Shown one piece after another: positions 44,287 through 53,144 of a stretch of DNA of 64,000 nt. Each line of letters opens with the position of its first letter. Position 1 is the first letter of the stretch. Source of the DNA: Sphingopyxis sp. 113P3 (lineage in GTDB: Bacteria > Pseudomonadota > Alphaproteobacteria > Sphingomonadales > Sphingomonadaceae); the NCBI RefSeq assembly GCF_001278035.1, contig NZ_CP009452.1, positions 3,877,501 through 3,941,500 on the forward strand, written 5' to 3'. The position numbers were made by a program, and so were the translations under genes. Under the pieces are notes generated by a model, which saw only the letters and a list, made by a program, of their open reading frames with translations, had not been told where the DNA came from and ran no database searches.

Positions 44287-45137
44287 ACCGCAGGAAGCCA
44301 GGGCGTCGTATATTGCCCGGCACGCGCCGATTTCAGCCCCTCCACCCCTTCCTCACGCAGAATGTCCTCGAAGAAGCGCCCATCGGGAGCCCTCGCCATC
44401 GCGCTCATCGTCTTGGTGATCGCGTCATGCGCCCGGCCGGCGAAACGGCCTGCCGCGCGTCCGCTGCTTTCGAGAACCGTTTCGATGCAGGCCTTGTTGA
44501 GGTGGATTGCCTCGCGCGGCATCCGCGCCAGTCTTTCGGCCAAATCCACTGCGCGTGCCAATAACTGCGACGCCGGCTCAACCGACAGAACGAGACCGAT
44601 CCGTTCCGCGCGCCAGGCATCGATCATCTCCCCGGTGAAGATGAGATATTTGGTCCAGGCCGCGCCGATCACGGGCACGAGATCGGAAGCGCCCGGATGC
44701 CCGATCCGGCCCTCGATAAGGCCGAACCGCGCGTTGTCTGCGGCCAAGACGAAATCACACTGCGCGACGAATCCCATCGCTGTGCCAAGGCAAAGGCCGT
44801 GGACAGCGACGATCACCGGCTTGCGAACGCGCCGCACGATTTCGTTGAAGCGAATGATTTCCTCATTGAATATCTGATTTTCCCGAGCGGTATCCGGCGT
44901 TGTTTTTCCGCCGATCCGGCTGAGATCGCCACCGGCGCAGAATGCCCGGCCGTTGGCGCGGATCAGAACGCTACCGATAGAGTCGTCCTCGCTGGCAAGA
45001 GTGAGCGCGCGGGCGATCTCGTCACGGCTGGAGCCAAGTCCGATACCGAGGGCGTTCAGCTTCTCTGGCCGGTTCAGGATCACATGCGCGACGTCGTTCG
45101 CCACCTCGTACAGAATATGGTCGTAGCTGCTGGCCAT
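44238..45137 (-). CDS. Enoyl-CoA hydratase/isomerase-family protein
   Basis: A 299-residue crotonase-fold protein. Oxyanion-hole segments are GRAFCAGGDLS and HGLCLGTAMG; the usual catalytic Glu region reads ARFGLIEGRIGHPGASD. It hydrates or isomerises an enoyl-CoA, or may hydrolyse a ring in some relatives. The ATG at 45137 is preceded by AGAGAG; a longer open frame goes to 45224. It is the only minus-strand gene between 41409 and 60352 and converges with the lyase gene. Confidence 0.85.
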   Translation of the reverse strand: MASSYDHILYEVANDVAHVILNRPEKLNALGIGLGSSRDEIARALTLASEDDSIGSVLIRANGRAFCAGGDLSRIGGKTTPDTARENQIFNEEIIRFNEIVRRVRKPVIVAVHGLCLGTAMGFVAQCDFVLAADNARFGLIEGRIGHPGASDLVPVIGAAWTKYLIFTGEMIDAWRAERIGLVLSVEPASQLLARAVDLAERLARMPREAIHLNKACIETVLESSGRAAGRFAGRAHDAITKTMSAMARAPDGRFFEDILREEGVEGLKSARAGQYTTPWLPAVQPGSTERSIDESNAS

Positions 45138-45200
45138 CTCATCTCTCTTTCCAATCGGACGCAAATGGCAACTTGACATCAGTCGCCTCGCTGCGCAATC

Positions 45201-45219
45201 TCTGATAAGAATATCTGAT
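45201..45219. promoter_or_regulatory. Repeated TCTGAT in a divergent promoter gap
   Basis: TCTGAT occurs at 45201-45206 and 45214-45219 in the AT-rich gap between the hydratase and hydrolase genes, which diverge here. It could be part of a regulator site for the hydrolase operon. Weak evidence. Confidence 0.25.
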
Positions 45220-45246
45220 TTCACAATACGTAATTGGAGGGATTTT

Positions 45247-46425
45247 GTGCCGCTAGAAGAATTGCTTCAGGCCATCCCGATCGAAGCTGGAACCACGCAG
45301 TCGGGCCTCGAGCTGCATTCAGGGATCGCACGGCTCTACCCCCGCGTTTACGGCAATCTGGTCCGTGTCGCCGGACAGCGATCCGCCGTTGGCATCATCA
45401 TCGTCCACCCGATGTCGAATTTTCACGGGCATCACCTGCTTCAGCCGATCGCGGCATCGGGGACACCCATTCTCGGTTTGAACACCCGCTATGCCGGTAA
45501 CGACGCCGTCGTAATCCTCGAAAACTGTCTGCTCGACATCGATGCGGCAATACGTTGGGTACGTGAACGGCACGGCTGGGAGAAGGTCGTGCTTTGTGGC
45601 TTCTCCGGGGGCGGTCCGCTGGTGTCGCTGTATCAACGCCAGGCGGAGCATCCCACAATCACCGCCACGCCTGCGGGCGACCCGCCCGATCTAACCCGCC
45701 GCAGCCTCGCACCGGCCGACGCGCTGCTGCTGATCGCGGCCAGTCCGTCCCGAAGCCAGCTGTACCAGGAGTTCATCGATCCCTCGGTGATCGACGAACG
45801 CGACCCCGACCGACGCGACCCCGAATTCGATCTCTACGCAGCTGGCCGGGAACCGCCTTACGACCGTGGATGGCTCGCAGAATATCGACTGCGGCAGCGC
45901 GCGCGCGTGCAGCGCATCGAGAATTTCGTCGTCGCCGAACTGAAGCGTCTCGGCGAGGCCGGTATCCGTGACCGGGCGTTCATCACGCACCGCACGGTCG
46001 CCGATCCACGTTTCCTTGACCTGACCATAGATCCCGACGACCGTTCCGTCGGCACCATCTGGGGCGATCCCCGGGCCGCCAACGAAGCGCCGGGACCCAT
46101 GGGACGCTTCTCCACGTTACGCAGTTGGCTAAGCACCTGGAGCCCTACATACTCGAACGGCGACAGCCTGAAGAACCTGCCGCATGTCTCGGTGCCCGTC
46201 GGAATTATGCCCATGACGGCGGATCAGGGCACGATGATGGTGCACGGCTATGCGATCCGCGACGCGGTGCCGCCGCATCTCGTCGACTTCTTCCCGCTCA
46301 AGGGCATGACCCATTATTTTCATGGTCAGCCCCACGCCTTTCCGCTGGCGGTTGAAGCAATCGGATCTTGGATGCGGCGCTGGGACCTGGCGCCGCGACA
46401 TGACGCGGCGGAGGTGATGGCATGA
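45247..46425 (+). CDS. Large alpha/beta hydrolase, first of two paralogues
   Basis: A 392-residue hydrolase. The nucleophile elbow is LCGFSGGGPL near residue 120; the acid may be the Asp in MTADQG and the His is in GMTHYFHG near residue 355. Upstream HPMSNFHGHH and LNTRYAGND, and the middle block DERDPDR, are also found in the protein at 49411, so the two form one family with a large inserted cap. GTG 45247 follows GGAGG. It is the first gene of a long plus-strand operon and overlaps the VOC gene by four bases. Substrate unknown: an ester, lactone or ring-cleavage product are possible. Confidence 0.82.
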   Translation: MPLEELLQAIPIEAGTTQSGLELHSGIARLYPRVYGNLVRVAGQRSAVGIIIVHPMSNFHGHHLLQPIAASGTPILGLNTRYAGNDAVVILENCLLDIDAAIRWVRERHGWEKVVLCGFSGGGPLVSLYQRQAEHPTITATPAGDPPDLTRRSLAPADALLLIAASPSRSQLYQEFIDPSVIDERDPDRRDPEFDLYAAGREPPYDRGWLAEYRLRQRARVQRIENFVVAELKRLGEAGIRDRAFITHRTVADPRFLDLTIDPDDRSVGTIWGDPRAANEAPGPMGRFSTLRSWLSTWSPTYSNGDSLKNLPHVSVPVGIMPMTADQGTMMVHGYAIRDAVPPHLVDFFPLKGMTHYFHGQPHAFPLAVEAIGSWMRRWDLAPRHDAAEVMA

Positions 46426-46964
46426 ACGCGCCCGCCAACCCTGTCCAGTCGCTCCATCACTTCGCCTATCGCTGTCGCAATGCGGAAGAGACGCGGCACT
46501 TCTACGAGGATCTGCTGGGCATGCCGCTGGTGCACACCGTTTATCACGATCACGTACCCTCGACCGGCGAATATCACCCCTATTTCCATATCTTTTTCCA
46601 GATGCAGGACGGCGGCTGCCTCGCCTTTTTCGATCTGCTGGACGACGAGGGCTGCACGCCTGATCCGGCAACGCCACCCTGGGTCAATCATCTCGCATTG
46701 AATGTCGCGACGCGGGCAGAGCTGATCGCCGCCAAAGAGAGGCTGGAAGCGAACGGGATCGACGTGCTCGGCATCGTCGATCACAAGATTTTCGATTCGA
46801 TCTACTTTTTCGATCCGAACGGCATCCGCCTCGAGCTTACCTTTCAGACGGCAGGCCCGGAGAAGATGGCCAAGCTCGCCGCGGAGGCGCATGCGGGGCT
46901 GGCGCAGCGAGACCAGAAATTCGAGGAGCGCCGCGCGAAGCTTTCGGTCGGCACGGCAGCCTGA
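46422..46964 (+). CDS. VOC-family metal-dependent protein
   Basis: A 180-residue VOC protein with ligand candidates His in LHHFAYRC, His in YFHIFFQMQDG and Glu in GIRLELTFQ. It shares the STGxxxPYxHxFFxxQDG block with the VOC protein at 40738. Such single-module proteins include extradiol dioxygenases and CoA epimerases. It starts inside the hydrolase stop (ATGA) and is followed after four bases by the PrpF-like gene, so it is surely part of this operon. Confidence 0.83.
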   Translation: MNAPANPVQSLHHFAYRCRNAEETRHFYEDLLGMPLVHTVYHDHVPSTGEYHPYFHIFFQMQDGGCLAFFDLLDDEGCTPDPATPPWVNHLALNVATRAELIAAKERLEANGIDVLGIVDHKIFDSIYFFDPNGIRLELTFQTAGPEKMAKLAAEAHAGLAQRDQKFEERRAKLSVGTAA

Positions 46965-46968
46965 GGTC

Positions 46969-48144
46969 ATGGCGAGCGGCTTGCGATCGGTTCCTGCGGT
47001 GTTCATGCGCGGCGGCACGAGCAAAGGGCTTTTCTTCCACGCACGCGACATTCCCGTGGAGATCGCCGGGCGCAACGCGGTCTTCCTGGGCGCGCTGGGC
47101 AGTCCGGATCGCTATGGGCGCCAGCTTGACGGAATGGGCGGCGGGCTTTCCTCCCTGTCGAAGGCGGTCGTTATCGGCCCTTCGACGCGCAAAGATGCCG
47201 ATATCGACTATCTGTTCGCCCAGGTGGCGGTGGAAAGCGAGTTCGTCGACTATGGCGGCACGTGCGGCAATCTGGCCTCCGCCGCCGCGCAGTTCGCCAT
47301 TGAGGAAGGCCTGGTTGTCGGCAGCGGCGAGTACGCCGAGGTCCGCATCCATGCCGTGAATACAGGGCAGATCATCGTCGCACGCGTCCCGCTTCGCGCC
47401 GGCCACGCCCGCTACGACGGTGATCTGACCATTCCGGGCGTGAGCGGCAGCGGCGCGCCAATCCGCCTCGCCTTCCTTGATCCGGACGGCAGTCGCACGG
47501 GCCGGCTGCTACCATCCGGCCATGCCGTCGACATGTTACGCATCGCTCCGGGCGGTACGATCGCCGCATCCCTGATCGATGCGGCCAACCCCTGCGTGTT
47601 CGTGGCTGCCCAGGATCTCGGTTTGACCGGCGCTGAACTCCCGGGAGAGCTGGATGCCGATCTGCGCACCAAGCAGCGGCTGGAATCGATCCGCGCCGCC
47701 GCAGGCGTACGCATGGGGCTTGGAAGAACTTCGGATGAGATCAGCCGCGCTTCGCAATCCAGTCCCAAGATAGCGGTCGTCGCACCGCCCGTGGACATGC
47801 CGACCCTGGACAGGGGCAAGTTGAACGCGGAGGCGATGGACCTCGCGGTACGCATGATTTCCATGGGGCAGGCGCACCGTGCGATCCCCCTGACCGGGGC
47901 ATTGTGTACGGCGGTCGCCGCTGTCATCCCCGCCACCATAGTCAGCGCCGCGATGTTTCCGGCAGCCCGTCAACGCGGTGAGTTGCGCATAGGGACGCCA
48001 TCGGGCGTGGTTTCGGTGGCGGCGAACATGACGACACATGACGGTGAAATGAGAACCGAAAGCGCCGTCGCCTACCGCACAGCACGCCGGCTGATGGAGG
48101 GCCTCGTGCTGGTACCCGACAACGATCCTGGGAGAGAAATATGA
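46969..48144 (+). CDS. PrpF-family isomerase (4-oxalomesaconate tautomerase/methylaconitate isomerase type)
   Basis: A 391-residue PrpF-family protein. Typical motifs are FMRGGTSKGLFF at the start and YGGTCGNLASA near residue 93 with its Cys. Relatives move a double bond in 4-oxalomesaconate (GalD/LigU), 2-methylaconitate (PrpF) or methylitaconate. Which one this is cannot be read off. The ATG at 46969 lies four bases after the VOC stop, and its own stop overlaps the CaiB gene by four bases. Confidence 0.87.
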   Translation: MASGLRSVPAVFMRGGTSKGLFFHARDIPVEIAGRNAVFLGALGSPDRYGRQLDGMGGGLSSLSKAVVIGPSTRKDADIDYLFAQVAVESEFVDYGGTCGNLASAAAQFAIEEGLVVGSGEYAEVRIHAVNTGQIIVARVPLRAGHARYDGDLTIPGVSGSGAPIRLAFLDPDGSRTGRLLPSGHAVDMLRIAPGGTIAASLIDAANPCVFVAAQDLGLTGAELPGELDADLRTKQRLESIRAAAGVRMGLGRTSDEISRASQSSPKIAVVAPPVDMPTLDRGKLNAEAMDLAVRMISMGQAHRAIPLTGALCTAVAAVIPATIVSAAMFPAARQRGELRIGTPSGVVSVAANMTTHDGEMRTESAVAYRTARRLMEGLVLVPDNDPGREI

Positions 48145-49373
48145 CTTCGGCACCGCCACTCGATGGCCTTCGCATCATCGATCTGAGTTCGGTCGTAATG
48201 GGGCCTTTCGCGACCCAGATCCTCGGAGACCTGGGCGCCGACGTCATCAAGGTCGAGCCGCCCCAAGGGGACACCACGCGTCATGTCACGCCGATGCGCG
48301 GCGAAAATATGGGCTGGGTGTTCCTTCACGCCAATCGCAACAAACGCAGCATCGTGCTCGATCTCAAGGATCCCGCAGGAAAGGAGGCTTTCCTAAAGCT
48401 GGTCGAAGGCGCTGATGCTCTGGTCACCAATGTGCGCACGCGCGCGCTCGATCGGCTCGGCTTCGGTTGGGATACGTTGAATGCGCGCAATCCCAGGCTG
48501 ATCCTCGTCAACCTGGTCGGCTATGGCGGCGGCGGCCCTTATGACGGGCGACCGACGTACGAGGATCTGATCCAGGGGGTCACCGCCCTTCCGTCGATGC
48601 TGGTCCAGGCAGGCTCTGAAGAACCGCATTATGTGCCGATGGCGATGAACGATCGCGCGGTCGGTGTTTCCAGCGCCGTCGCTCTGCTCGCCGCCGTGAT
48701 CCATCGCGAGAAGGTGGGACGCGGCCAGCAGATAGAAGTGCCGATGTTCGAAACGATGGCGCAATGGGTTCTTGGCGACCATATGGGCGGCAAGACCTTC
48801 GAGCCGCCGCTCGGTCCCGCCGGCTATAAGCGGACGCTGACCAAGGAACGCCGCCCATACAGGACCAAGGACGGCCGCATCTGCTGCATTATCTACACCG
48901 ACAAGCACTGGCGCAATTTCATGGAACTGGTCGGGAAAGGCGAAATCTTCCGCACCGATCCGCGCTTCGCCAATATCGGCACCCGCACCGATCACGCACA
49001 CGAACTCTATGCCTATGTCTCCGAGGCGATGCTCGACCGCACGAACGCCGAATGGCTCGAAGCCCTGCTCGATGCGGATATTCCCGTCACTCCGTTGCAC
49101 GACCTCGACACGCTGATGGAAGACGAACATCTGACGGCCGTCAGCTACCTGCCTGTCGTCGACCACCCGACCGAAGGTGCGATCCGCCAGATACGAATTC
49201 CCAGCACCTGGAGTGAATCACAGCCGTCCATCCGTCGTCCCCCGCCGCGACTCGGCGAGCACAGCGTCGAGTTGCTTCGCGAGGCGGGCGTCAGCGAAGC
49301 CAGCATCGCGGACATGATGGAGCGCGGCGTCACGCTGCAGTCGGACGCAGCAAACGCCGAAGCGGCAGCGTGA
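48141..49373 (+). CDS. CaiB/BaiF-family CoA-transferase
   Basis: A 410-residue class III CoA-transferase with DGLRIIDLSSVVMGPFATQILGDLGADVIKVEPP-type N-terminus (about residues 7-40; CaiB motif) and a second domain in the middle. At the position where family members have the catalytic Asp (RPxxD), this one reads RPTYEDLIQG, with Glu followed by Asp. Activity is therefore less certain, although the Asp could be re-positioned. It overlaps the PrpF-like gene by four bases. Confidence 0.88.
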   Translation: MTSAPPLDGLRIIDLSSVVMGPFATQILGDLGADVIKVEPPQGDTTRHVTPMRGENMGWVFLHANRNKRSIVLDLKDPAGKEAFLKLVEGADALVTNVRTRALDRLGFGWDTLNARNPRLILVNLVGYGGGGPYDGRPTYEDLIQGVTALPSMLVQAGSEEPHYVPMAMNDRAVGVSSAVALLAAVIHREKVGRGQQIEVPMFETMAQWVLGDHMGGKTFEPPLGPAGYKRTLTKERRPYRTKDGRICCIIYTDKHWRNFMELVGKGEIFRTDPRFANIGTRTDHAHELYAYVSEAMLDRTNAEWLEALLDADIPVTPLHDLDTLMEDEHLTAVSYLPVVDHPTEGAIRQIRIPSTWSESQPSIRRPPPRLGEHSVELLREAGVSEASIADMMERGVTLQSDAANAEAAA

Positions 49374-49410
49374 CCGGGGTGGCCGGCGCCCAGCATATGG
49401 GCCGGGGGGC

Positions 49411-50532
49411 GTGATCGAACGGCGCCACGTGGCGTTGCCGATCCGTATCGGCGCTACGTTCGAGACCCAGTCGGGGCTGCAACTGAACGCACCGCGCATC
49501 TACGGCATGTTCGCAAAACCCGATGGCGCACGAACCGCTGCTATTCTGGTCCATCCCTCCAGCAACATGATGAGCCACTATCTGATCGATCCGCTCAATG
49601 CGCGCGGATTGGCGGTGCTCGCCCTCAATACGCGTTATGCAGGCGGTGATCAGGTGCTGATCATGGAACACGCCATTCAGGATGTTGGGGCGGGTGTCCG
49701 CTATCTGCGTGAACAGGGCTTCGATCGCGTCGTCCTGCTCGGAAATTCCGGCGGGGCGTCGCTGACCGCGTTTTATCAGGCGCAGGCCGAGCGCATCACG
49801 ATCACGCATACGCCCGCCGGCGATCCGGTCGATCTCGTTCCTGCCGAGTTACCGCCCGCGGACGGCCTCGTGCTCCTCGCCGGTCACCCCGGCAGGTCGA
49901 CCTTGATGACGACCTATATCGATGCCGCAGTGGTCGACGAGCGCGACCCGGATCGCAGCGACAGCACCCTCGACATCTACGCCTGCGGCAACGCCCCACC
50001 CTTCCCACGCGAGTTTGTGGCGAGAGTTCGCGCAGCACAGCGGGCGCGAAGCGAGCGGATCACCGAATGGGCGCTCGAACGATTGCGGGTCTTGCGCGCG
50101 CGGCCCGGCGGCGCCCGCGACGAGGCGTTCGTCGTTCACCGCACCTATGCGGATCCGCGCTTCGTCGACCGGACGCTCGATGCCAATGATCGCGCGCCTG
50201 GCGGCAACCGGGGCGACACGCCCCAGCAGGCGAATCTATCCGCTAACAATCTCGCGCGGTTCACCACACTGACATCGTGGCTCAGCCAATGGTCGCTGCT
50301 CTCCAATGCCGACGGGCCGGACAACCTCGCCCGCACGACGGTCCCGGTGCTGCAGCTCGAATATACCGCCGACGCCGGCATCTTCCCCAGCGACGTGGCG
50401 CGCTGGAGCGCCGCCGGTGGCGATCGAGTCGAGAATCACCGCGTCGTCGGCGCTTCACACTATCTCTACTGCTTGCCCGATCAGCTAGCGCAGGTTGCCG
50501 ACCTCACGGCGTCATGGTGCCTCGCGCGGTGA
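49411..50532 (+). CDS. Large alpha/beta hydrolase, second paralogue
   Basis: A 373-residue hydrolase of the same family as that at 45247: both have HPxSN...H, LNTRYAGxD, TPAGDPxDL, DERDPDRxD and HRTxADPRF in this order. The nucleophile is in LGNSGGAS, the acid probably in YTADAG and the His in GASHYLYC. The GTG start at 49411 has a purine-rich GGGGGG before it. It is followed by an MDR gene starting on its stop codon. The pair may handle two similar esters or two steps of one pathway. Confidence 0.82.
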   Translation: MIERRHVALPIRIGATFETQSGLQLNAPRIYGMFAKPDGARTAAILVHPSSNMMSHYLIDPLNARGLAVLALNTRYAGGDQVLIMEHAIQDVGAGVRYLREQGFDRVVLLGNSGGASLTAFYQAQAERITITHTPAGDPVDLVPAELPPADGLVLLAGHPGRSTLMTTYIDAAVVDERDPDRSDSTLDIYACGNAPPFPREFVARVRAAQRARSERITEWALERLRVLRARPGGARDEAFVVHRTYADPRFVDRTLDANDRAPGGNRGDTPQQANLSANNLARFTTLTSWLSQWSLLSNADGPDNLARTTVPVLQLEYTADAGIFPSDVARWSAAGGDRVENHRVVGASHYLYCLPDQLAQVADLTASWCLAR

Positions 50533-51548
50533 TGATGGGTGCCGTCCTGTGCCGCCGCCAAGCTGGCGCCGCGGAGGCGATATTGGAGGATGTCGAGATG
50601 GCGCGTCCAGCCGCGACGGCACCGCGCGACCTGCTGGTACGGATCGAGGCGGCATCGCTCAATCCGATCGATCGCAAGCGCCGCGCGGCACGGCCCCTGC
50701 TCGACCCGACCGGCGCGGTGCTGGGCTGGTCGGCAGTCGGGGTGGTGGAGGAAACCGGCACCGGCGTGCGCCGCTTCGTACCGGGACAGCGGATCTGGTA
50801 TGCCGGTGCCAGCGAGCGCCCGGGCTCGTTTGCAGAGTTTCAGCTGGTCGATGAGCGAATTGCGGGTCGTGCGCCAACCGGTCTGGCTGCCGAACAGGCG
50901 GCGGCGATGCCGCTGGCCGGATTAACCGCTGCCGAGGCATTGTACGACCATCTCTCGATCGACCGGGCAGGCCCCGGCCATGTGATCCTGATCAACGGCG
51001 GTGGCGGCGCGGTCGCTTCGCTCGCAGTCCAACTGGCGCGCCGCAATCCCGCCGTCGAAATCATTGCCACCGCCGGCAGCCCGCAATCGCGCGAATGGCT
51101 CTTGCACGTCGGGGCGGATCACGTCGTCGGCCATCGGATTTGCCTATGGCAACAAGTGCGGCAACTGGGTTGCCCGGCACCCCGCTCGATCATCAGCATG
51201 TACACGAACAAACGATCATGGGAGAGCTACATCGCGATGCTGCAGCCGTTCGGCCATATCTGCCTGGCCGATCATCCAGGCACGCTCGACATCGGCGCGG
51301 CTCGGGCCAAGAGCCTGACGCTGCACTGGCAGGCGATGTTCACGCGGCCGGCTCATCTCGGCGAGGCGAGCTGCCGCCAGGGCGAGCTCCTCGCCGAACT
51401 CGCACGCCTGTGCGATGAGCGCGCGATCACGCCTTTTCCCGTGCGGCCGGCGGCACCGCTGAGCGCCGCGTCGGTTGCCGCTGCCATGGATCAGCAGCAA
51501 AATGGCGGACCGCGACCCGTGTTCGTCCCCCAATCGAGGATGAATTGA
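50532..51548 (+). CDS. Zinc-independent MDR-family quinone oxidoreductase-like enzyme
   Basis: A 338-residue NADPH:quinone reductase-like protein. It has ASLNPIDRKRRAARPL near residue 45, a short GGGGAVAS nucleotide motif and GADHVVGHR near residue 190; no zinc-binding Cys cluster is seen. ATG 50532 is on the stop of the hydrolase gene; ATG 50514 is also in frame and would overlap more. The stop is coupled to the MFS gene by a TGATG junction. Probably reduces a double bond of a pathway intermediate. Confidence 0.83.
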   Translation: MMGAVLCRRQAGAAEAILEDVEMARPAATAPRDLLVRIEAASLNPIDRKRRAARPLLDPTGAVLGWSAVGVVEETGTGVRRFVPGQRIWYAGASERPGSFAEFQLVDERIAGRAPTGLAAEQAAAMPLAGLTAAEALYDHLSIDRAGPGHVILINGGGGAVASLAVQLARRNPAVEIIATAGSPQSREWLLHVGADHVVGHRICLWQQVRQLGCPAPRSIISMYTNKRSWESYIAMLQPFGHICLADHPGTLDIGAARAKSLTLHWQAMFTRPAHLGEASCRQGELLAELARLCDERAITPFPVRPAAPLSAASVAAAMDQQQNGGPRPVFVPQSRMN

Positions 51549-52894
51549 TGGTTGCAATCGTGTCACCCGGGACAGCGGGCGCGCCATCCGGCACTGCAGC
51601 ATCCCCGCTGCGAAGCGCGGCGCTCGTCGCGGTGCTGCTCGTCTACTGCGTATTCGCGGTGATCGACCGCAACCTGATCGCGATGCTGATCGATCCGATC
51701 CGCGAATCGCTGGACCTCACCGACACGCAGATGGGCCTCTTGATGGGCGTCGCCTATGCCGCTGCCTATGGCCTTGGCGGCCTGCCGATGGGCTATCTGG
51801 TCGATCGCTACCCGCGCAAGTGGATCCTGTTCTGCACGGTCATCCTGTGGGGTTTTGCCGAGGCGGCATGCGGTCTGGCGACGGGGTTCGTCTGGCTGTT
51901 CCTTGCCCGCGCCGCCGTGGGCCTGTTCGAATCGCCGCTGCATCCCAGCGCTCACTCGATCATCGCCGACACGGTTCCGCGGCGCCGGCTGGCCACGGTG
52001 ATGTCGATCTATTCGATGGGCAATCTGCTCGGCACCGGACTCGCGCTGGTGATCGGCGGGTGGATCGTCAATTCGCTTCTGCATCTCGATCATGTCAATG
52101 TGCCGCTGCTTGGGGACATCAAGCCGTGGCAGTTCGCGTTCATCGTGACGGGACTGCCTGGCATCCTCCTGGCACTGCTGATTGTGCCGTTCGCCGAGCC
52201 GCCGCGGCATGGCGCGCATGGGCACGAGCGGGTGTCCTGGTCCGAATTGTTCGGCTTCATCCGCGCGCACTGGCAGGTGGTGCTGACGCTGAGCATCGTG
52301 TTCGGCGGGATGAATATCGTGACGGGCGGCATCATCAAATGGTCACCGGCCTATATGTCGCGCTTCTTCAAGCTGAACCCGGCCGAATACGGGCTGGCGC
52401 TCGGCCTGGTCGAGAGCATCCCCGCGATCGGCGGGCTCCTGCTGGCCGGCTGGACCATCGACCGCTGGTATGCAAGCGGCCGCAAGGACGCGCATCTCAC
52501 CTATTATATGTGGGTGCTGATTCTGACCGGGCCGCTCGTCTTCTTCGGCCTGATGTCCGACAGCGTGGCGCTCTTTCTCGCTGCGGTGGGTCTGGCCAAA
52601 GGCCTTACGGTCAACTTCCTTGGGATCGCCGCGGCGCAGGTCCAGACGATCTCGCCTCCCAACATGCGCGGGCGACTTTCGGGCCTGTTCTTCCTGATGG
52701 TCGTCGCGCTGCTCGGATCGACTTTCGGCGCGCTCCTGCCCGCGGTGATCTCGGAGCATGTGCTGCAGGACTCGGTTCGCATCGGCCACGCGATCGCGAT
52801 CACCCTGGCGATCTTCGCGCCGCTGTCCGTCGTCGCGATCCTCTGGGGCCGGAAATACGTTCGCATCACCGTCGAGAAGGCAGAAAAGCTGTGA
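51548..52894 (+). CDS. MFS transporter, spinster-like
   Basis: A 448-residue carrier with about 12 membrane segments, of the same group as those at 36774, 57667 and 59045 (FAVIDRNLIAMLIDPIRESL and LTDTQMGLLMGV, then GYLVDRYPRKW). It is the last gene of the first plus-strand run. After its stop, a 7-bp inverted repeat (ATCGCGT 52942-52948, ACGCGAT 52960-52966) may be an attenuator or weak terminator, without a T run. Confidence 0.87.
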   Translation: MVAIVSPGTAGAPSGTAASPLRSAALVAVLLVYCVFAVIDRNLIAMLIDPIRESLDLTDTQMGLLMGVAYAAAYGLGGLPMGYLVDRYPRKWILFCTVILWGFAEAACGLATGFVWLFLARAAVGLFESPLHPSAHSIIADTVPRRRLATVMSIYSMGNLLGTGLALVIGGWIVNSLLHLDHVNVPLLGDIKPWQFAFIVTGLPGILLALLIVPFAEPPRHGAHGHERVSWSELFGFIRAHWQVVLTLSIVFGGMNIVTGGIIKWSPAYMSRFFKLNPAEYGLALGLVESIPAIGGLLLAGWTIDRWYASGRKDAHLTYYMWVLILTGPLVFFGLMSDSVALFLAAVGLAKGLTVNFLGIAAAQVQTISPPNMRGRLSGLFFLMVVALLGSTFGALLPAVISEHVLQDSVRIGHAIAITLAIFAPLSVVAILWGRKYVRITVEKAEKL

Positions 52895-53144
52895 GCGGGC
52901 TCGAACTGGTTTCGATCGGGTTTCATGCTGGCGCATCACGTATCGCGTATCGAGCCGGCACGCGATGCGCAGGCGCAATTTGCAGTCTGCCAAAGTCAAA
53001 ACCGCTTGCAGTTAGCCCCTGTGCTCTATTGCCGTCGCGGTTGGGCAAGGGATGTATGAACGTGCCAGATTCTCCATTGAGCATCCGGATTCAAGATAGA
53101 GCATCGCGGCAGGAAGCCGCAAGATAGATAGTGGGAGGGGAATT

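Noticed and set aside
52942..52966. Hairpin after the MFS gene as a terminator
   Set aside because: Arms are only 7 bp with an 11-base loop and no T run, so I mention it only in the gene entry.
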